This document shows positions 54,250 through 64,000 of a stretch of DNA of 64,000 bases, piece after piece. The position numbers were made by a program, and so were the translations under genes. The stretch lies in assembly GCF_025602895.1 (NCBI RefSeq), contig NW_026516210.1, positions 186,001 through 250,000 on the forward strand, read 5' to 3'. A model generated the notes under the pieces. The model was not told where the DNA came from. It saw nothing but the letters and a program-made list of their open reading frames with translations, and ran no database searches. How positions within the stretch are numbered: the stretch's first letter is position 1; each line of letters opens with the position of its first letter. Source of the stretch: Polychytrium aggregatum (taxonomy: Eukaryota > Chytridiomycota > Chytridiomycetes > Polychytriales).

Positions 54250-56869
54250 ATGTCTGGCTTCGAGGGCGCACGCTTTGCTCCATCGCAACCCCCATCGACG
54301 CCGTCCAAGCCCAGCTCCCTGGCATCTCGCCAGTTGCCAAACCCGACGGATCCAAATCCCCCGATGCCTCCGCCGGTACACCCAACTCAGTCGTGGAGAT
54401 TGTCTTCGGTCGACGACGATGACGACGACGAGTCCATGTTCGACGGCCCTGGCAACGGTCAGAGCAGCTCGCAACGATCGTCAGACGGACCCTCGCCGAG
54501 CACACCAAAGCAACCGTCGACGCATCGAGGCCCCGAGCGGCCTTCGTCTGGCGACTACACCTTCGGATCCAGAATCAGGTCGCCTGCCCGGAACGTCTCG
54601 ACGCCCCGAAGGGCCGCTCGCGGGCGACTGCGATCGGTGTCCAATTCGTCGGGCCATGTGTTGTTTCCCCCGATCAATATGTCGATGGTGGCCCAGGCTT
54701 CAGCCTTTGGCAACGGAGGCTCCATAGCGAGAGACGACGACCTTGGTCTGCCTGCAGCTGCCTCGATCGACAGCGAACCGATACCAACCACCCCTCCGAT
54801 GGCTTCTCTGCACTACATCGAGCGAGACGGTGGTCCGTCCGAAGACATGGCCGTTGACGGCTGGTGGAGTGGCCAGAGCGGCGACGAGTCATCGTTTGGC
54901 CCACCAAGGAGCAGCAACTCCCGGAAGGGACTGCGAAAGGTTCGTCGATTCCCCTTCTAGCCAGCCAGAGATTGCGTCCTTGGTGGACATGCCCGACATG
55001 CCTGGGCGTTTGGGCATTCGACAGAAAGCAGACGCGGATGCAGCTTGCTGATCCCAGAGCCTCCTTCCTCACACTATCGTCTGCGTCGTTGCCATGCTCG
55101 TCAGACGGGAATGAAGAACCTCAGTCGCATCACACAGCTGTTGGAGGTATGTACTCGACCGCTTGGTGCAGCACCCCCGGATCGCCGAGGCGACAGCAAT
55201 AACTCAGTCCCTGTGATAGGACGAGATGCGGCCGTTCGACACCGAAATCGCATACGAACGAGTTGTCACGGAGAATATCAAGACACAGGGGCAGCCGTTT
55301 CCGTCCATCACTTCCCTTGCCCACCGGCCCAGCCTCGTCAACCTCGATTCCGACGCGAGTGCGAACGACGACGGCACAGCCATGTCCGAGGTATGAGCGA
55401 GCCTGTTATGTCCGCATGCGCATGAGCATGGTCTGGTGGTCTCGCTGATGGGTCGCAGGTCGGCTCGGTTGCCACGCACATGTTGTTGGCCATCTCCCGC
55501 GGCGCTGAAACAACGTCTCCTCGATCCTTGGCCGTGCAGGAGATCTGTTTCTCTCCTCCGACGGTCTCGGTGCCTCCGCCAACGCTGTCGTCAAGCTCAT
55601 CGTTTTCATATGTGCAGCTCAAGAGCCCTTCATCGCAGCCCGTACAGCCCTCCAGACTCAATCCCGAAGCCAATGCAAGTTGCCGTCTCCTGCAGTTGCC
55701 CTCCCTGGATGCAGTCTTCGTGGTGCTCCTTCGACACTAACCACCAACTTTTCAATGCGGCTGCAGTTCATTTCAAGCACCCGAAGCGCGTTTCTGGAGG
55801 GAGTGCCCTGCTCGCCAAAGACCATGTCTCCGATTATTCCCTTTAGTGGAGTGCTGTCGCCCAAGCTCGACCGCAAGGGCAAGAGAAAGAGTAAGCAGCG
55901 GTGATCTCTCGGCATGGCCTTGATTGATGCCCCATCGCACCGATCGCACCTTTAGGTTTTGCGCAGGGCTTGGTGTGTCTGCAGCAAGTCATTCGCGCAA
56001 TGTGCCCGAATATCGACCTTTGTTCTGCTGACACCACTCGTCACGTCTGCGCGTCCTTTGCTCTCCATCGATGCGACAACGATACTGGATTTCTCCAGTG
56101 AGCTGCGGCGACGAGCCCCGGTTCGATCCCTACAAACGACATCGAGTCACTGCCTCGCCGGTTGTTCGGAACAACACGCCGTCGCCACGCCTGATTCACC
56201 AGCATCTCGGGACGCCTCCGCCGATGCTCCCGATTCCGCTCGCTGGGATTCTACCGATGGCGTTGAACGGCAACGGGCCGCTCTTCCAGCGATCCCCCTC
56301 GTGGAATGGTATGTACTTGGGAAGGCGTGAGAACGCAGCGTCCACATCATCGAATCATCCGTGGCAGTCTCTTGGTGCACTCCCGATACCGCCAATGCAT
56401 CGTCAGCCTCAGGTTGCTGTTCGGGCCTGGCTTGGTCCGGTCAGGCCTCGCTCATCAGATAGGCTTCGGATCAAGACCCGTGGGTCTCACAGCAAACCAC
56501 ACAACCAACTCTCTCGGCCTGCTCGGTCTCACAGGAACCGAATCGGCCTTCCCGTCCACGCCCACGAAAGGCTCAAGTCAGATGGGCGACGGCGACCTCA
56601 GGCTGAGCGAGTGCTCTGGCAACTCGGACGGCCGCATGTCGATCGGCAGTCAAACGTCGGGGTTTATAACTGGCGGCAACGGCGACGCTGGTTTGCAAGT
56701 TGGCTCCGACAGCATCATGGGCGGGCCCGCGAGCGCCACGCCGTCGTTGGAAAGCCAGCCACTTTACCTGCAGCCAACCGCACAGCCAACGGGGCAAGTG
56801 CAGTTTGTTCTTGGCCTCAACATCCAGGGCGCCCAAGGGGAGTTCAGCAAGATGTCCATCTCCAAATAG
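54250..56869 (+). CDS. Serine-rich, largely disordered protein of unknown function
   Basis: Seven exons (54250-54939, 55105-55146, 55220-55390, 55459-55678, 55696-55890, 56099-56308, 56445-56869) join in one frame to 650 residues. The protein is Ser/Pro/Gly-rich, with an acidic run (DDDDDDESMFDG) near residue 60 and many SP/TP dipeptides that suit proline-directed kinases. Short conserved-looking blocks are GMKNLSRITQLLEDEMRPF, AVQEICFSPPTVSVPPP and EPRFDPYKRHRVTASP, the last resembling a motif of fungal Ser-rich proteins with a basic RRAVSPS-like end. I do not recognise the family; regulatory or scaffold roles are possible. The 17-base intron implied between exons 4 and 5 (55679-55695) is implausibly short, so that junction is probably modelled wrongly. 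Confidence 0.6.
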
Positions 56870-57372
56870 CGCAGCGCCGCTGGGAATGTCTCCAGATCAA
56901 GGAGCATGGCCGGCCGATCCTGTTTCCCCACATACCCTCCCCCTCTCGCCTCGCCTCTCATCTTCACAGCTGGGCTGAGTGCACCTTCCGCGATGTGATG
57001 CCCCTGTTATCGATTGATTGTCTCTGAACACGGCTGATATCGTGCAATTCAGGACCAAAGCAGTGGCCGACATCGCGCATGGCCCGCAGATCGTGGGGAC
57101 AATACATTTGCACATGCCGGCGTCCGTCTTCCCCCAACGCCGGGTCTGTTCGGTGGCGTCCCCGAGTAGTCCCGGGTTGCCCAAGTGGGATCGGGCGACC
57201 TTGGATGGCCCCTGCTTCCATGGCCAGGGAAAACAAGCACGCGCAGGCTCGCCGATTTCGGGGCGTGTGGGGTACTGGCCAATCAGAGGCTGTGGGGTAG
57301 AGCCGTCTGGCGCCGGCCAATCAGGGCCGCCGTGCAGCACGGCTTGCGTCTTTGTGCGGTGCGGTGGCGAGA

Positions 57373-57383
57373 TCCATCACGTG
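57373..57383 (+). promoter_or_regulatory. E-box-like CACGTGAC element upstream of CBS
   Basis: ATCACGTGACA lies about 340 bases before the CBS start. TCACGTGA is the yeast Cbf1 site of methionine-pathway genes. Binding here is untested. Confidence 0.45.
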
Positions 57384-57494
57384 ACACTCAGTGCAGTGCT
57401 GCAGCACACTGTGTGTGCGCAGCGGGGGCGTGGCGGTGGGGCGTGTGTGTGTGCCGACAAGGTGTGTGCGTGTCCCCACCGCCGTCTCGCCCGC

Positions 57495-57572
57495 GCTCTC
57501 GGCCGCTCTCGGCTGCTCTCGACTGCTCTCGACTGCTCTCGGCTGCTCTCGACTGCTCTCGGCTGTTCTCGC
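57495..57572 (+). repeat. About 10-bp imperfect tandem repeat (GCTCTCGRCT) in the CBS promoter
   Basis: Eight or so copies of GCTCTCGGCT or GCTCTCGACT in succession. The same GCTCTCGG word is repeated upstream of NDUFB3. Confidence 0.85.
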
Positions 57573-57715
57573 TCCTCGCGATGCCCCATTGGCGGCAGCC
57601 GTTTTGCACAAAAGCCGCGGCGTCGCTCTTTCAGCCCCGCCATCCGTCAACCATCTCCATCTGCCTCCATCTGCCTCCATCTGCCTGCCTGCTTGATTCC
57701 TCCAACGAACGCACC

Positions 57716-60152
57716 ATGGCCCACGTCCCTGAGCACGACCGTATTTTGGATACCATCCTCGAGCACGTCGGCGGAACCCCGTGCGTCCGTCTCAACCGCA
57801 TCCCTCAGTCGCTCGGCATCGAGTGTGAAGTTGGTGAGCCTCCGATTGCACAAACCCCGCGATGAACGCCTCTTGCCCAGATCGCAGCGTCCTTGCCTTC
57901 GCCGCATCGTCGGTGCGTATGGCTGACCTGCCCCTGTCTGCTCAGTCGTCAAGTGCGAGTTCTTCAATGCTGGTGGATCCGTCAAGGACAGAATTGCCAA
58001 GCGCATGATCGAGGCTGCCGAGCAGGACGGCCGCCTCAAGCCTGGCTACACTGTCATCGAGGTCTGTTGGGTGCACTCGGTTTTCGCCGCTGCTGGCTCT
58101 GCCGCTATCGGCCAGAGCTCTGCCGTGGTCAGCTATTCTTTCTGAGCGACACTAAGGCGTCTGGCGGTCTGGCTGACCCCGAATGATCTGCTCCCCCACT
58201 CACCTGGCAACTGCCCCCAAACAGCCCACTTCCGGCAACACCGGCATCGGTCTCGCTCTGGCCGCCGCTGTCAAGGGCTACCGAGCCATCATCACTCTCC
58301 CCGAGAAAATGAGCAAGGAGAAGGTATTGCTTGCTGCCCTGCGGTCCTGCGGCCCCAATCTGTATCTCCGCCTCTCGGCTGACCACGCGGCTCCCCCTCT
58401 GGCCGATAATCATCTAGGTTGATGTCCTCAAGGCCCTTGGCGCCGAGATCATTCGAACTCCCACCGAGGCTGCTTGGGACTCCCCCGACTCCCATATTGG
58501 TAAGCACCCGTCCACTCAGCTCGATGTCTGGCAAAACCGCATCGTTTGCTTCAGCATGGATTGGCGGCTATTCCATCCGCGCGCACGTCGAGTACATCGC
58601 TGGCTTGATTGCCCGTTGCTGTGGCTAAGTCTCCTGCACTCTCCTCTGCGCATCGACTTGCAGGTGTCGCCAGACGCCTGAACAAGGAGATCCCCAACTC
58701 CCTCATTCCCGACCAGTACTCCAACGTCAACAACCCGCTTGCCCACTACGAAGGCACTGCCGAAGAGATCCTGAGACAGTGCGGTGGCAAGATCGACATG
58801 CTCGTCGCTGGTGCCGGAACTGGCGGAACCATTGCTGGTATTGCCAAGAAGCTGAAGGAGAAGGTCCCCGGCATCAAGGTCGTCGGCGTTGATCCCAACG
58901 GCTCGATCCTCGCCCTGCCTGCCGAGCTTAACAAGGAGGGCATCCACAGCTACGCCGTCGAGGGCATCGGATACGACTTTGTTCCCGAGGTGCTCAACCG
59001 CCAGTACATTGACGAATGGGTCAAGACCGACGACAAGGAGGCCTTCATCATGGCCCGCCGCCTGATTCGCGAGGAGGGCCTGCTGTGCGGTGGCTCTTCC
59101 GGCACCGCTCTGGTTGGTGCCCTCAAGGCTTGCAAGCATCTCAAGAAGGGCCAGCGTGTCGTCGTCATCCTCCCGGACTCTGTCCGCAACTACATGACCA
59201 AGTTCCTGAGGTGAGTCGGTGGCTTCTTTCGCACCGTTGGTGGCAGTGGGCGACGTATTCCATCGGGTGCGAATAGGTATTGACGGTGTTGTGCCTGATC
59301 TACAGCGACGAGTGGATGAAGGAGAACGGCTTCACCGATGCGGCCACCGAGAAGGCCGAAGCGGACAAGAAGCTGCAGTGGGGCGGTGCCAAGATCAAGG
59401 TACGCGGGCGGTGGCGGTTGTGCAGAACCTGTGCTCGAGTGTGGCTCTGTTCTTCTGCCAGTGCCGATTCGCTGACCAACTGACGAGTCGGCGAGGGGCT
59501 CACTCGACGACAATGCGATGCGCTGGTGAAGCTCGGATGGATGGGTGTGCTAACCCCGGCGCACTATTATCCATGTATCACAGGACCTCGGTCTCCAGAA
59601 GGCCATCACCGTCCCCGAATCGGTAAGCCACAGGCTGTGATTTCTTGTCTGCGGTCGTTGTGGAAGACGGGGGAGGGCGATCCAGTGCCTGCTGTGGCAC
59701 CGTCGTTCTGGTAGCCTCGCCCGCTGACACGATGCATCTTGCTCCAGACCACCAACAAGCAGGCGGTCGACATCATGCAATCCAACGGCTTCGACCAGCT
59801 CCCTGTCGTCTCCTCTTCCAACAGCAAGAAGCTCGTTGGCCTGGTGACTCTTGGAAACGTCCTGGCCAAGATCGCCTCCGGCCGCAGCTCGCTCGACTCG
59901 TCTGTTTCCGAGACGCTCTTCTCCTTTTTCAACCAGAGCGGCGCTAGCAGCAGCAGCAAGTCTCACAAGTATATCGAGATCACCCCGGAGACTCCGCTGG
60001 AGTCCCTGTCGCACTTCTTCGAGAAGCACTCCTCGGCCGTCGTCACTGAGCAGACCGGTGCCAGCGGCGACTTTGAGGTCCGACACGTTGTGACCAAGGT
60101 CGACCTGCTTGCCTATTTGGTCAAGCATCCCTCGCTCAGCACGGCTCAGTAA
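57716..60152 (+). CDS. CYS4: Cystathionine beta-synthase (PLP enzyme with C-terminal CBS domains)
   Basis: Eight exons (57716-57833, 57946-58061, 58225-58323, 58418-58499, 58664-59210, 59306-59399, 59584-59622, 59748-60152) give 499 residues. The PLP fold has the Schiff-base lysine in [10 protein letters not shown] (K53), [11 protein letters not shown], the phosphate-binding [10 protein letters not shown], and [11 protein letters not shown] and [10 protein letters not shown]. After [20 protein letters not shown] come two CBS domains (about 360-495) with [20 protein letters not shown] and [13 protein letters not shown]. It condenses serine and homocysteine to cystathionine in reverse transsulfuration. 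The N-terminal heme-binding extension of animal CBS is absent, as in yeast Cys4. Whether the C-terminal domains bind S-adenosylmethionine cannot be read. The donor after exon 2 is GTCTGT, unusual here. Confidence 0.96.
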
Positions 60153-60708
60153 GCCTCCTTTCCCACGACGGCCAGCATGGCTCCAGTTTGTACTTTTCCT
60201 AGCATTTGTGTTTGCGCCCTCTTGTGCGGATTTTCAATACAGCTCCAAGAAAAAACGGGACGCCCTGTTTGTTTGAGATATCATCGCATACATTTGAGTG
60301 ACAGACCGTCGCCGATACGCACGACCGTGATTGTCAAAATATTGGACTTGGCTCGTATCTCGTCTTGTCTCGTCCCAGAGCCGCAATCTGCACACGGTGG
60401 GCATGATATGTTGCGCCAGTCGCTATGAGGTGTCTGTGGCTACAAATTGCCGATGCGAGCACTCGTCGCCCTGACATCGTGCTCCCAAACGGACACCATG
60501 ATATCTTGTTACAGGGCCGCTGGCTTTCACAGGCGACGGCATCAGCCTCGAATGCGGACTTACCTTCTTCGAGGCATCGAGCTCCAGTTCGGTTGCCCTC
60601 TTGTCACGCAGCAGTTGGCCAACCTCGACCTGCGAGTCAAGGGCGCCCGCCGATTATCAATCTGAACAGACCAAGTTTGCAGCGACCGGAGCCGTCCATC
60701 ACCCGGCA
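60153..60708. other. Convergent intergenic region after CBS
   Basis: About 555 bases between the CBS and coiled-coil gene stop codons. No supported exon or repeat. Confidence 0.4.
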
Positions 60709-63666
60709 TCAGACAGGCCCGCGTGCGTTTGGCGGCGCTGAGCTGATCTTGTTCCTGACCTGCAGCTCGACCTTTTCGCCACGTAGTTGATCGATTTGCT
60801 GGTGGAGCCGCATCCGCTCGCTTTCGTAGTTTTCCCGGATCTCCTTCATCTTGTCGTTGGACCTGCATCAGCTGCTCATGTGAGTCGGCGCCGGTATCTC
60901 CCTGGATAGTCCTCCGCCCTCATCTCACCGATGCAACTTACTGCTTTATGATACCAGACATCTCGCCGTCTCGCTGTGTGAGCGCGTGCTTGAGTTTCTC
61001 GGAGAGTTCCAGCGTCTCTTTTGTGGCCGATTCAGCCCTCTGCACAGCTGCATCCCGCTCATCTCGGGTTCGCTCCATCTTGGATCGAGGACGATGTTAC
61101 GGCAGGAAATCAGCACACCATGCAAATGGCCAGCCCATGGATTTGAACGGGTTCTGCAGACCGATCGTCGCTGAGCTGGTGCACAAGCCCCAGCGATCTC
61201 TCAGGGCCAGTATTCCGGGATGCGGATTGCAAGCGCCTGTCCCTTTACTGCACTTCATCTGCGAAACATACCGTTTGGATCATGCCCTTCAGGTGCGACT
61301 TGCCCACCTCCAGGAGCGTGTCCTTTTCGTCGACATCGTGCATGTACTTGCGCAGGAACTGGTTGTACGAGCTCTCGAGCTTGAAGCTTCTCTTGTCTTG
61401 ACTCTCGAGCTGCCGCCTCAAATCTGAGCAGCCCACGCCGATCCGTCAGCGGACACGATTCGGTGTAGATCAGCCATGGCGACATTGTGCTGGGGTCTGT
61501 CGACTCTGATCCACTCGATATCAGGGACTGCACCCCGATACCCGATACCCGATACCCGATACCCGATACCCGATACCCGATACCCGATACCCGATACCCG
61601 ATACCCGATACCCGATACCCGATACCCGATGCTCGACACCCGATACCCGATAATGTCGCGTAGACATGGGCTGTTTCTCCAATGCGGAGCACTTGCCCAT
61701 GAACACGACTGCCCACCTTCGATGTTTCGATACAGTCGCTTGATGTGGGCTTTCAGAAGACCTCGGAACAACGGCCGGTCCTCATCGAGAGCCTTGTTTG
61801 TGTCGGTGACGAGGCCCTTGCCAATCTCGAATTCCTCTATGCAGCTTGATATCATAATGAGCGAGTGATTTCAGCTTGCCAGTCTCTCCATCTTTGGTTG
61901 GCTCGTGTATTCTCCGTCGGCTGCAACGAACCCGCTTGCTTCTCACCACCCACCTCTTGTACTCCTCCACGATCCCTTCGTTTTCCTTGATCCATTTCTT
62001 CCTGCGGTCAAGCTCGCGCCGATAGTCAAGCAATTTGTTCTCCATTTCGCCAAACATCTTCTCAAGAGCAATCGACCGCGACAGCAGCTGCTTGTTCGAG
62101 CTTACTGCCCGAGAGAGCTTGCCGCTGCATTCGTTGTACTCGGTCTCCCATTTGAGTGCCTGGTCAGTCAGAGTCTGGATCGATTCGGACTGGCTTGCAA
62201 CCATGTTTTGCAGCGAAGTCAGGTGGCTTGTCAGGGTCAGGGCTTGTTTCTGAAGATCAGAGGCTGTCGGCGTGGGCCGTTACGTCACATCCAGCAGCGC
62301 ATTCCAGTGTGAGTCCCTTCATCGGCTCGACAGAGCTCCATTTGATATTGGTCTCACACGAATGTGGCTTTGCCTTCAGCTGGTGCTGGTGCTGGTGCAT
62401 TTACCCGGAGGAGATTCCCTTGGCCTGGAGTTCCGCCCCTGGCAGTCTCCCACCATCAGCACAAGCACCCACCTCGAGTCACAATCGGCTCATTGCGCTT
62501 GATTTCTGCTGTGAGCTGCAGAACCTCGTCCTTCAACAAATCGATTTGACTCTGGTGCTCTCGGCAGTCATGACACGTTCTCTCATTCAGCTCCTTGATC
62601 CTATCGGATGACCCGCCAATGTCAGCGCCGCTGATCATTTGGACACTCGGCAATCGGCCAAACGATATATGGCACAGCGACGGTGCCGCCTGATACCCTC
62701 TCGGCCGGGATGCCTCACCGCCTGTGCAGCTCGTCGCTCTGGCTCTTGAGGATGGCGTTCTCCTTTCGTACGCTCTCGCAGGTCGACTGATAGTCCAGTA
62801 TCTCCCTGTGGTTGGCCTTGCTGGCTGCCTCCATGTCGCCAAGTTTCTCGTCATAGGATCGGAACGCTGTTCGAGCGACCTCGAAGATCAGCTCGTAGCG
62901 GAACGGGTCATGGCGGCGCTTCACTTCCAGCTCCAGCTCGAGGGTAGTGAGCGGCACGAGCTCCGAGGGGTTGTGCTGGGGGTACTTTTCATGATACCAA
63001 CGCAGTAGATTGCTCTGGCGCCAAACTTGTGCCAGGGAGGCAGAGTGCACGAATGCAGGGCACCAGCGCAACCCGAGACCGGAGTAGCGTTAGAGATACT
63101 GATCAAGTCCACGACGAATGCATCGCTGGGCGGCCCGTGTTGTGTTCCGACCGTCACATCTCGTCGCTGCCTTCTCTGGAGTGGTGCTTGGTGATCCAAT
63201 GCACATCCTTACCGAGCTCCCGGAGTTCTTGTAGCTCATGGTCGGTCTGGGTGTCGATCGCAGCGTCGACGAAGACCGCCTTTGGCGACTGAATCGGCGG
63301 TGGGGGGCTGCATGCCACGGACGGTGGATTACCCGTATGCAGCGACGATACTGTTATATTTGGAGACTCGACGGATCTGAGCGACGACGGGGGTCGGGCC
63401 TGTGGTGGCGGCGGCGTCGACAGCAGCGAGACCCGGGCAGTTGTCCTGAGCACCGTCGGGAGCGCGGGGTCGATCGAGGTGCGGGAGGAGGGAGTGACCA
63501 GATCGGACTCCTTGCGCACCTCGGCGAGATGCTCTTCTTTTCGCAGGGGAATGGTGTCAATGTGTAGCTGGATCGGCTTTTTCGCCTTGCGGTCGTGCTC
63601 GGTGTGGTTCTCGGGGACGGGTGATCTGGCACCGTCCATGTTGGCATGGAAAGGTGACTGGGCCAT
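60709..63666 (-). CDS. Long coiled-coil protein of unknown family
   Basis: Eight minus-strand exons (63666-63213, 63025-62719, 62600-62473, 62263-61947, 61834-61717, 61423-61272, 61078-60942, 60862-60709) join in phase to 588 residues. The first 150 residues are Ser/Pro-rich with a poly-Pro patch (STPPPPQARPPSS). From there almost everything is predicted coiled coil, beginning with a Trp-rich start (LVWRQSNLLRWYHEKYP). A CxxC pair (ERTCHDCREH) lies near residue 260. Later segments include YLDYRRELDRRKK-like and ESSYNQFLRKYMHD heptads. No motor, CAP-Gly or membrane segment is visible. Such proteins are typical of centrosome, basal-body or spindle scaffolds; this is inference. Intron 5 contains the 7-bp CCCGATA array. 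Confidence 0.68.
61532..61652 (+). repeat. 7-bp tandem repeat (CCCGATA x ~15) in an intron
   Basis: About fifteen near-perfect copies of CCCGATA with one short interruption (GCTCGACA). It is the longest simple array in the window and lies wholly within intron 5 of the coiled-coil gene. No other telomere-like context is present. Confidence 0.95.
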
Positions 63667-64000
63667 GCCGGCTGCGTCGACATATACCGATGAAACTGCT
63701 GAGCGATAAACTGGGACGCTATGCGAGCGGATGCGCACCCGATTGCGGCCTCAGTCGACCACGGCTTGTGCTTGGGAGGGGAATGTTCTCACGAAGGCGA
63801 TATCAAGGCGCGTCGCCGCTCCCACGGATCAATCGAGTCCGAATGAATTGGCGGGCAAAGGCGTCTGCCCGGCGGGGGCATTTGGAGCCAACAGGGTCCA
63901 GCGGGGCTCAACAGCCGCTTGGCGGCTGCGAGCGGAGCCACAATTGGCCCAAGTCTTGCGGGCGGTTGCCCTGTCGAGGTCACCACGATCGGCCTTGAAT
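63667..64000. other. Upstream region of the coiled-coil gene to the window edge
   Basis: About 330 bases without a supported exon. It presumably holds the promoter of the minus-strand coiled-coil gene. A gene entering from the right cannot be ruled out. Confidence 0.3.

Larger units (their letters stand above)
56870..57715. promoter_or_regulatory. Intergenic and promoter region upstream of cystathionine beta-synthase
   Basis: About 845 bases. The proximal part has a CATCACGTGAC E-box-like element near 57373-57383, a GCTCTCGG/GCTCTCGA repeat at 57495-57572 and CCATCTGCCT repeats in the leader (57656-57690). CACGTGA is the core bound by Cbf1 in yeast sulfur-metabolism promoters; this role is inferred here. 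Confidence 0.5.

Noticed and set aside
56118-56136. GGTTCGATCCC as a tRNA T-loop
   Set aside because: No acceptor stem or anticodon arm could be formed around it, and it lies in a coding exon.
61532-61652. CCCGATA array as an internal telomere-like or CRISPR repeat
   Set aside because: The unit is not a fungal telomere motif, copies are directly adjacent with no spacers, and the array lies inside an intron.

Overview
This window is nuclear DNA of a GC-rich, intron-dense fungus, most likely an early-diverging (chytrid-type) one. Genes carry up to 24 exons. Introns are short, with GTAAGT/GTATGT/GTGAGT-like donors, frequent CTAAC branch points and AG acceptors. The gene set fits a fungus: BFR1, LTV1, an HDEL-ending protein disulfide isomerase, an alternative NADH dehydrogenase, GUT2 and TAF9. 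It also holds genes usual in zoosporic fungi and animals but absent from yeasts: an OCRL-type PH/5-phosphatase/ASH/RhoGAP protein, a proton-channel-type voltage sensor and a mitochondrial glycerol-3-phosphate dehydrogenase with EF-hand remnants. The lineage is an inference; no rDNA or organellar marker is present. All exon coordinates were derived by hand from reading frame, splice signals and family conservation, and each complete model stays in frame from ATG to stop.

Layout: 1-234 is the tail of a Ser-rich gene. 844-3306 (+) BFR1 converges on 3847-6915 (-) LTV1, which diverges from 7412-7738 (+) NDUFB3. A minus-strand block follows: 8669-13745 OCRL-type inositol 5-phosphatase, 14311-16090 a protein with two Hv1-type voltage-sensor domains, 16787-21002 a second 5-phosphatase paralogue, and 21729-23184 pyrimidine 5'-nucleotidase. 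The last of these shares a divergent promoter with 23629-25539 (+) protein disulfide isomerase. Next come two electron-feeding enzymes on the plus strand, 26283-30590 NDE and 31083-34680 GUT2, and a membrane protein of unknown family (35217-36615). On the minus strand are 36893-38690 (an endonuclease/exonuclease/phosphatase-fold protein), 39298-40260 (membrane protein) and 40786-42716 (proline-rich unknown). Plus strand: 43425-45474 BTB protein and 46207-49255 membrane-anchored CCCH/PAM2 protein. Minus strand: 49851-51905 At4g15545-like coiled-coil protein and 52541-53823 TAF9. Plus strand: 54250-56869 Ser-rich unknown and 57716-60152 cystathionine beta-synthase. Minus strand: 60709-63666 coiled-coil protein.

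Functional themes: phosphoinositide turnover and membrane voltage (8.7-21 kb), mitochondrial electron entry from cytosolic NADH and glycerol-3-phosphate plus a complex I subunit (7.4, 26-35 kb), ER folding with UPR-like promoter elements (23-25.5 kb), and ribosome/mRNA biology (BFR1, LTV1, CCCH/PAM2).

The most striking locus is 14311-16090. One polypeptide carries two proton-channel-type voltage sensors, and an intron interrupts both copies at the same codon and phase. The first copy has lost the selectivity-filter Asp and the third S4 Arg. It sits between two paralogous PI 5-phosphatase genes. Short tandem repeats of 6-30 bp units are common in introns and promoters.
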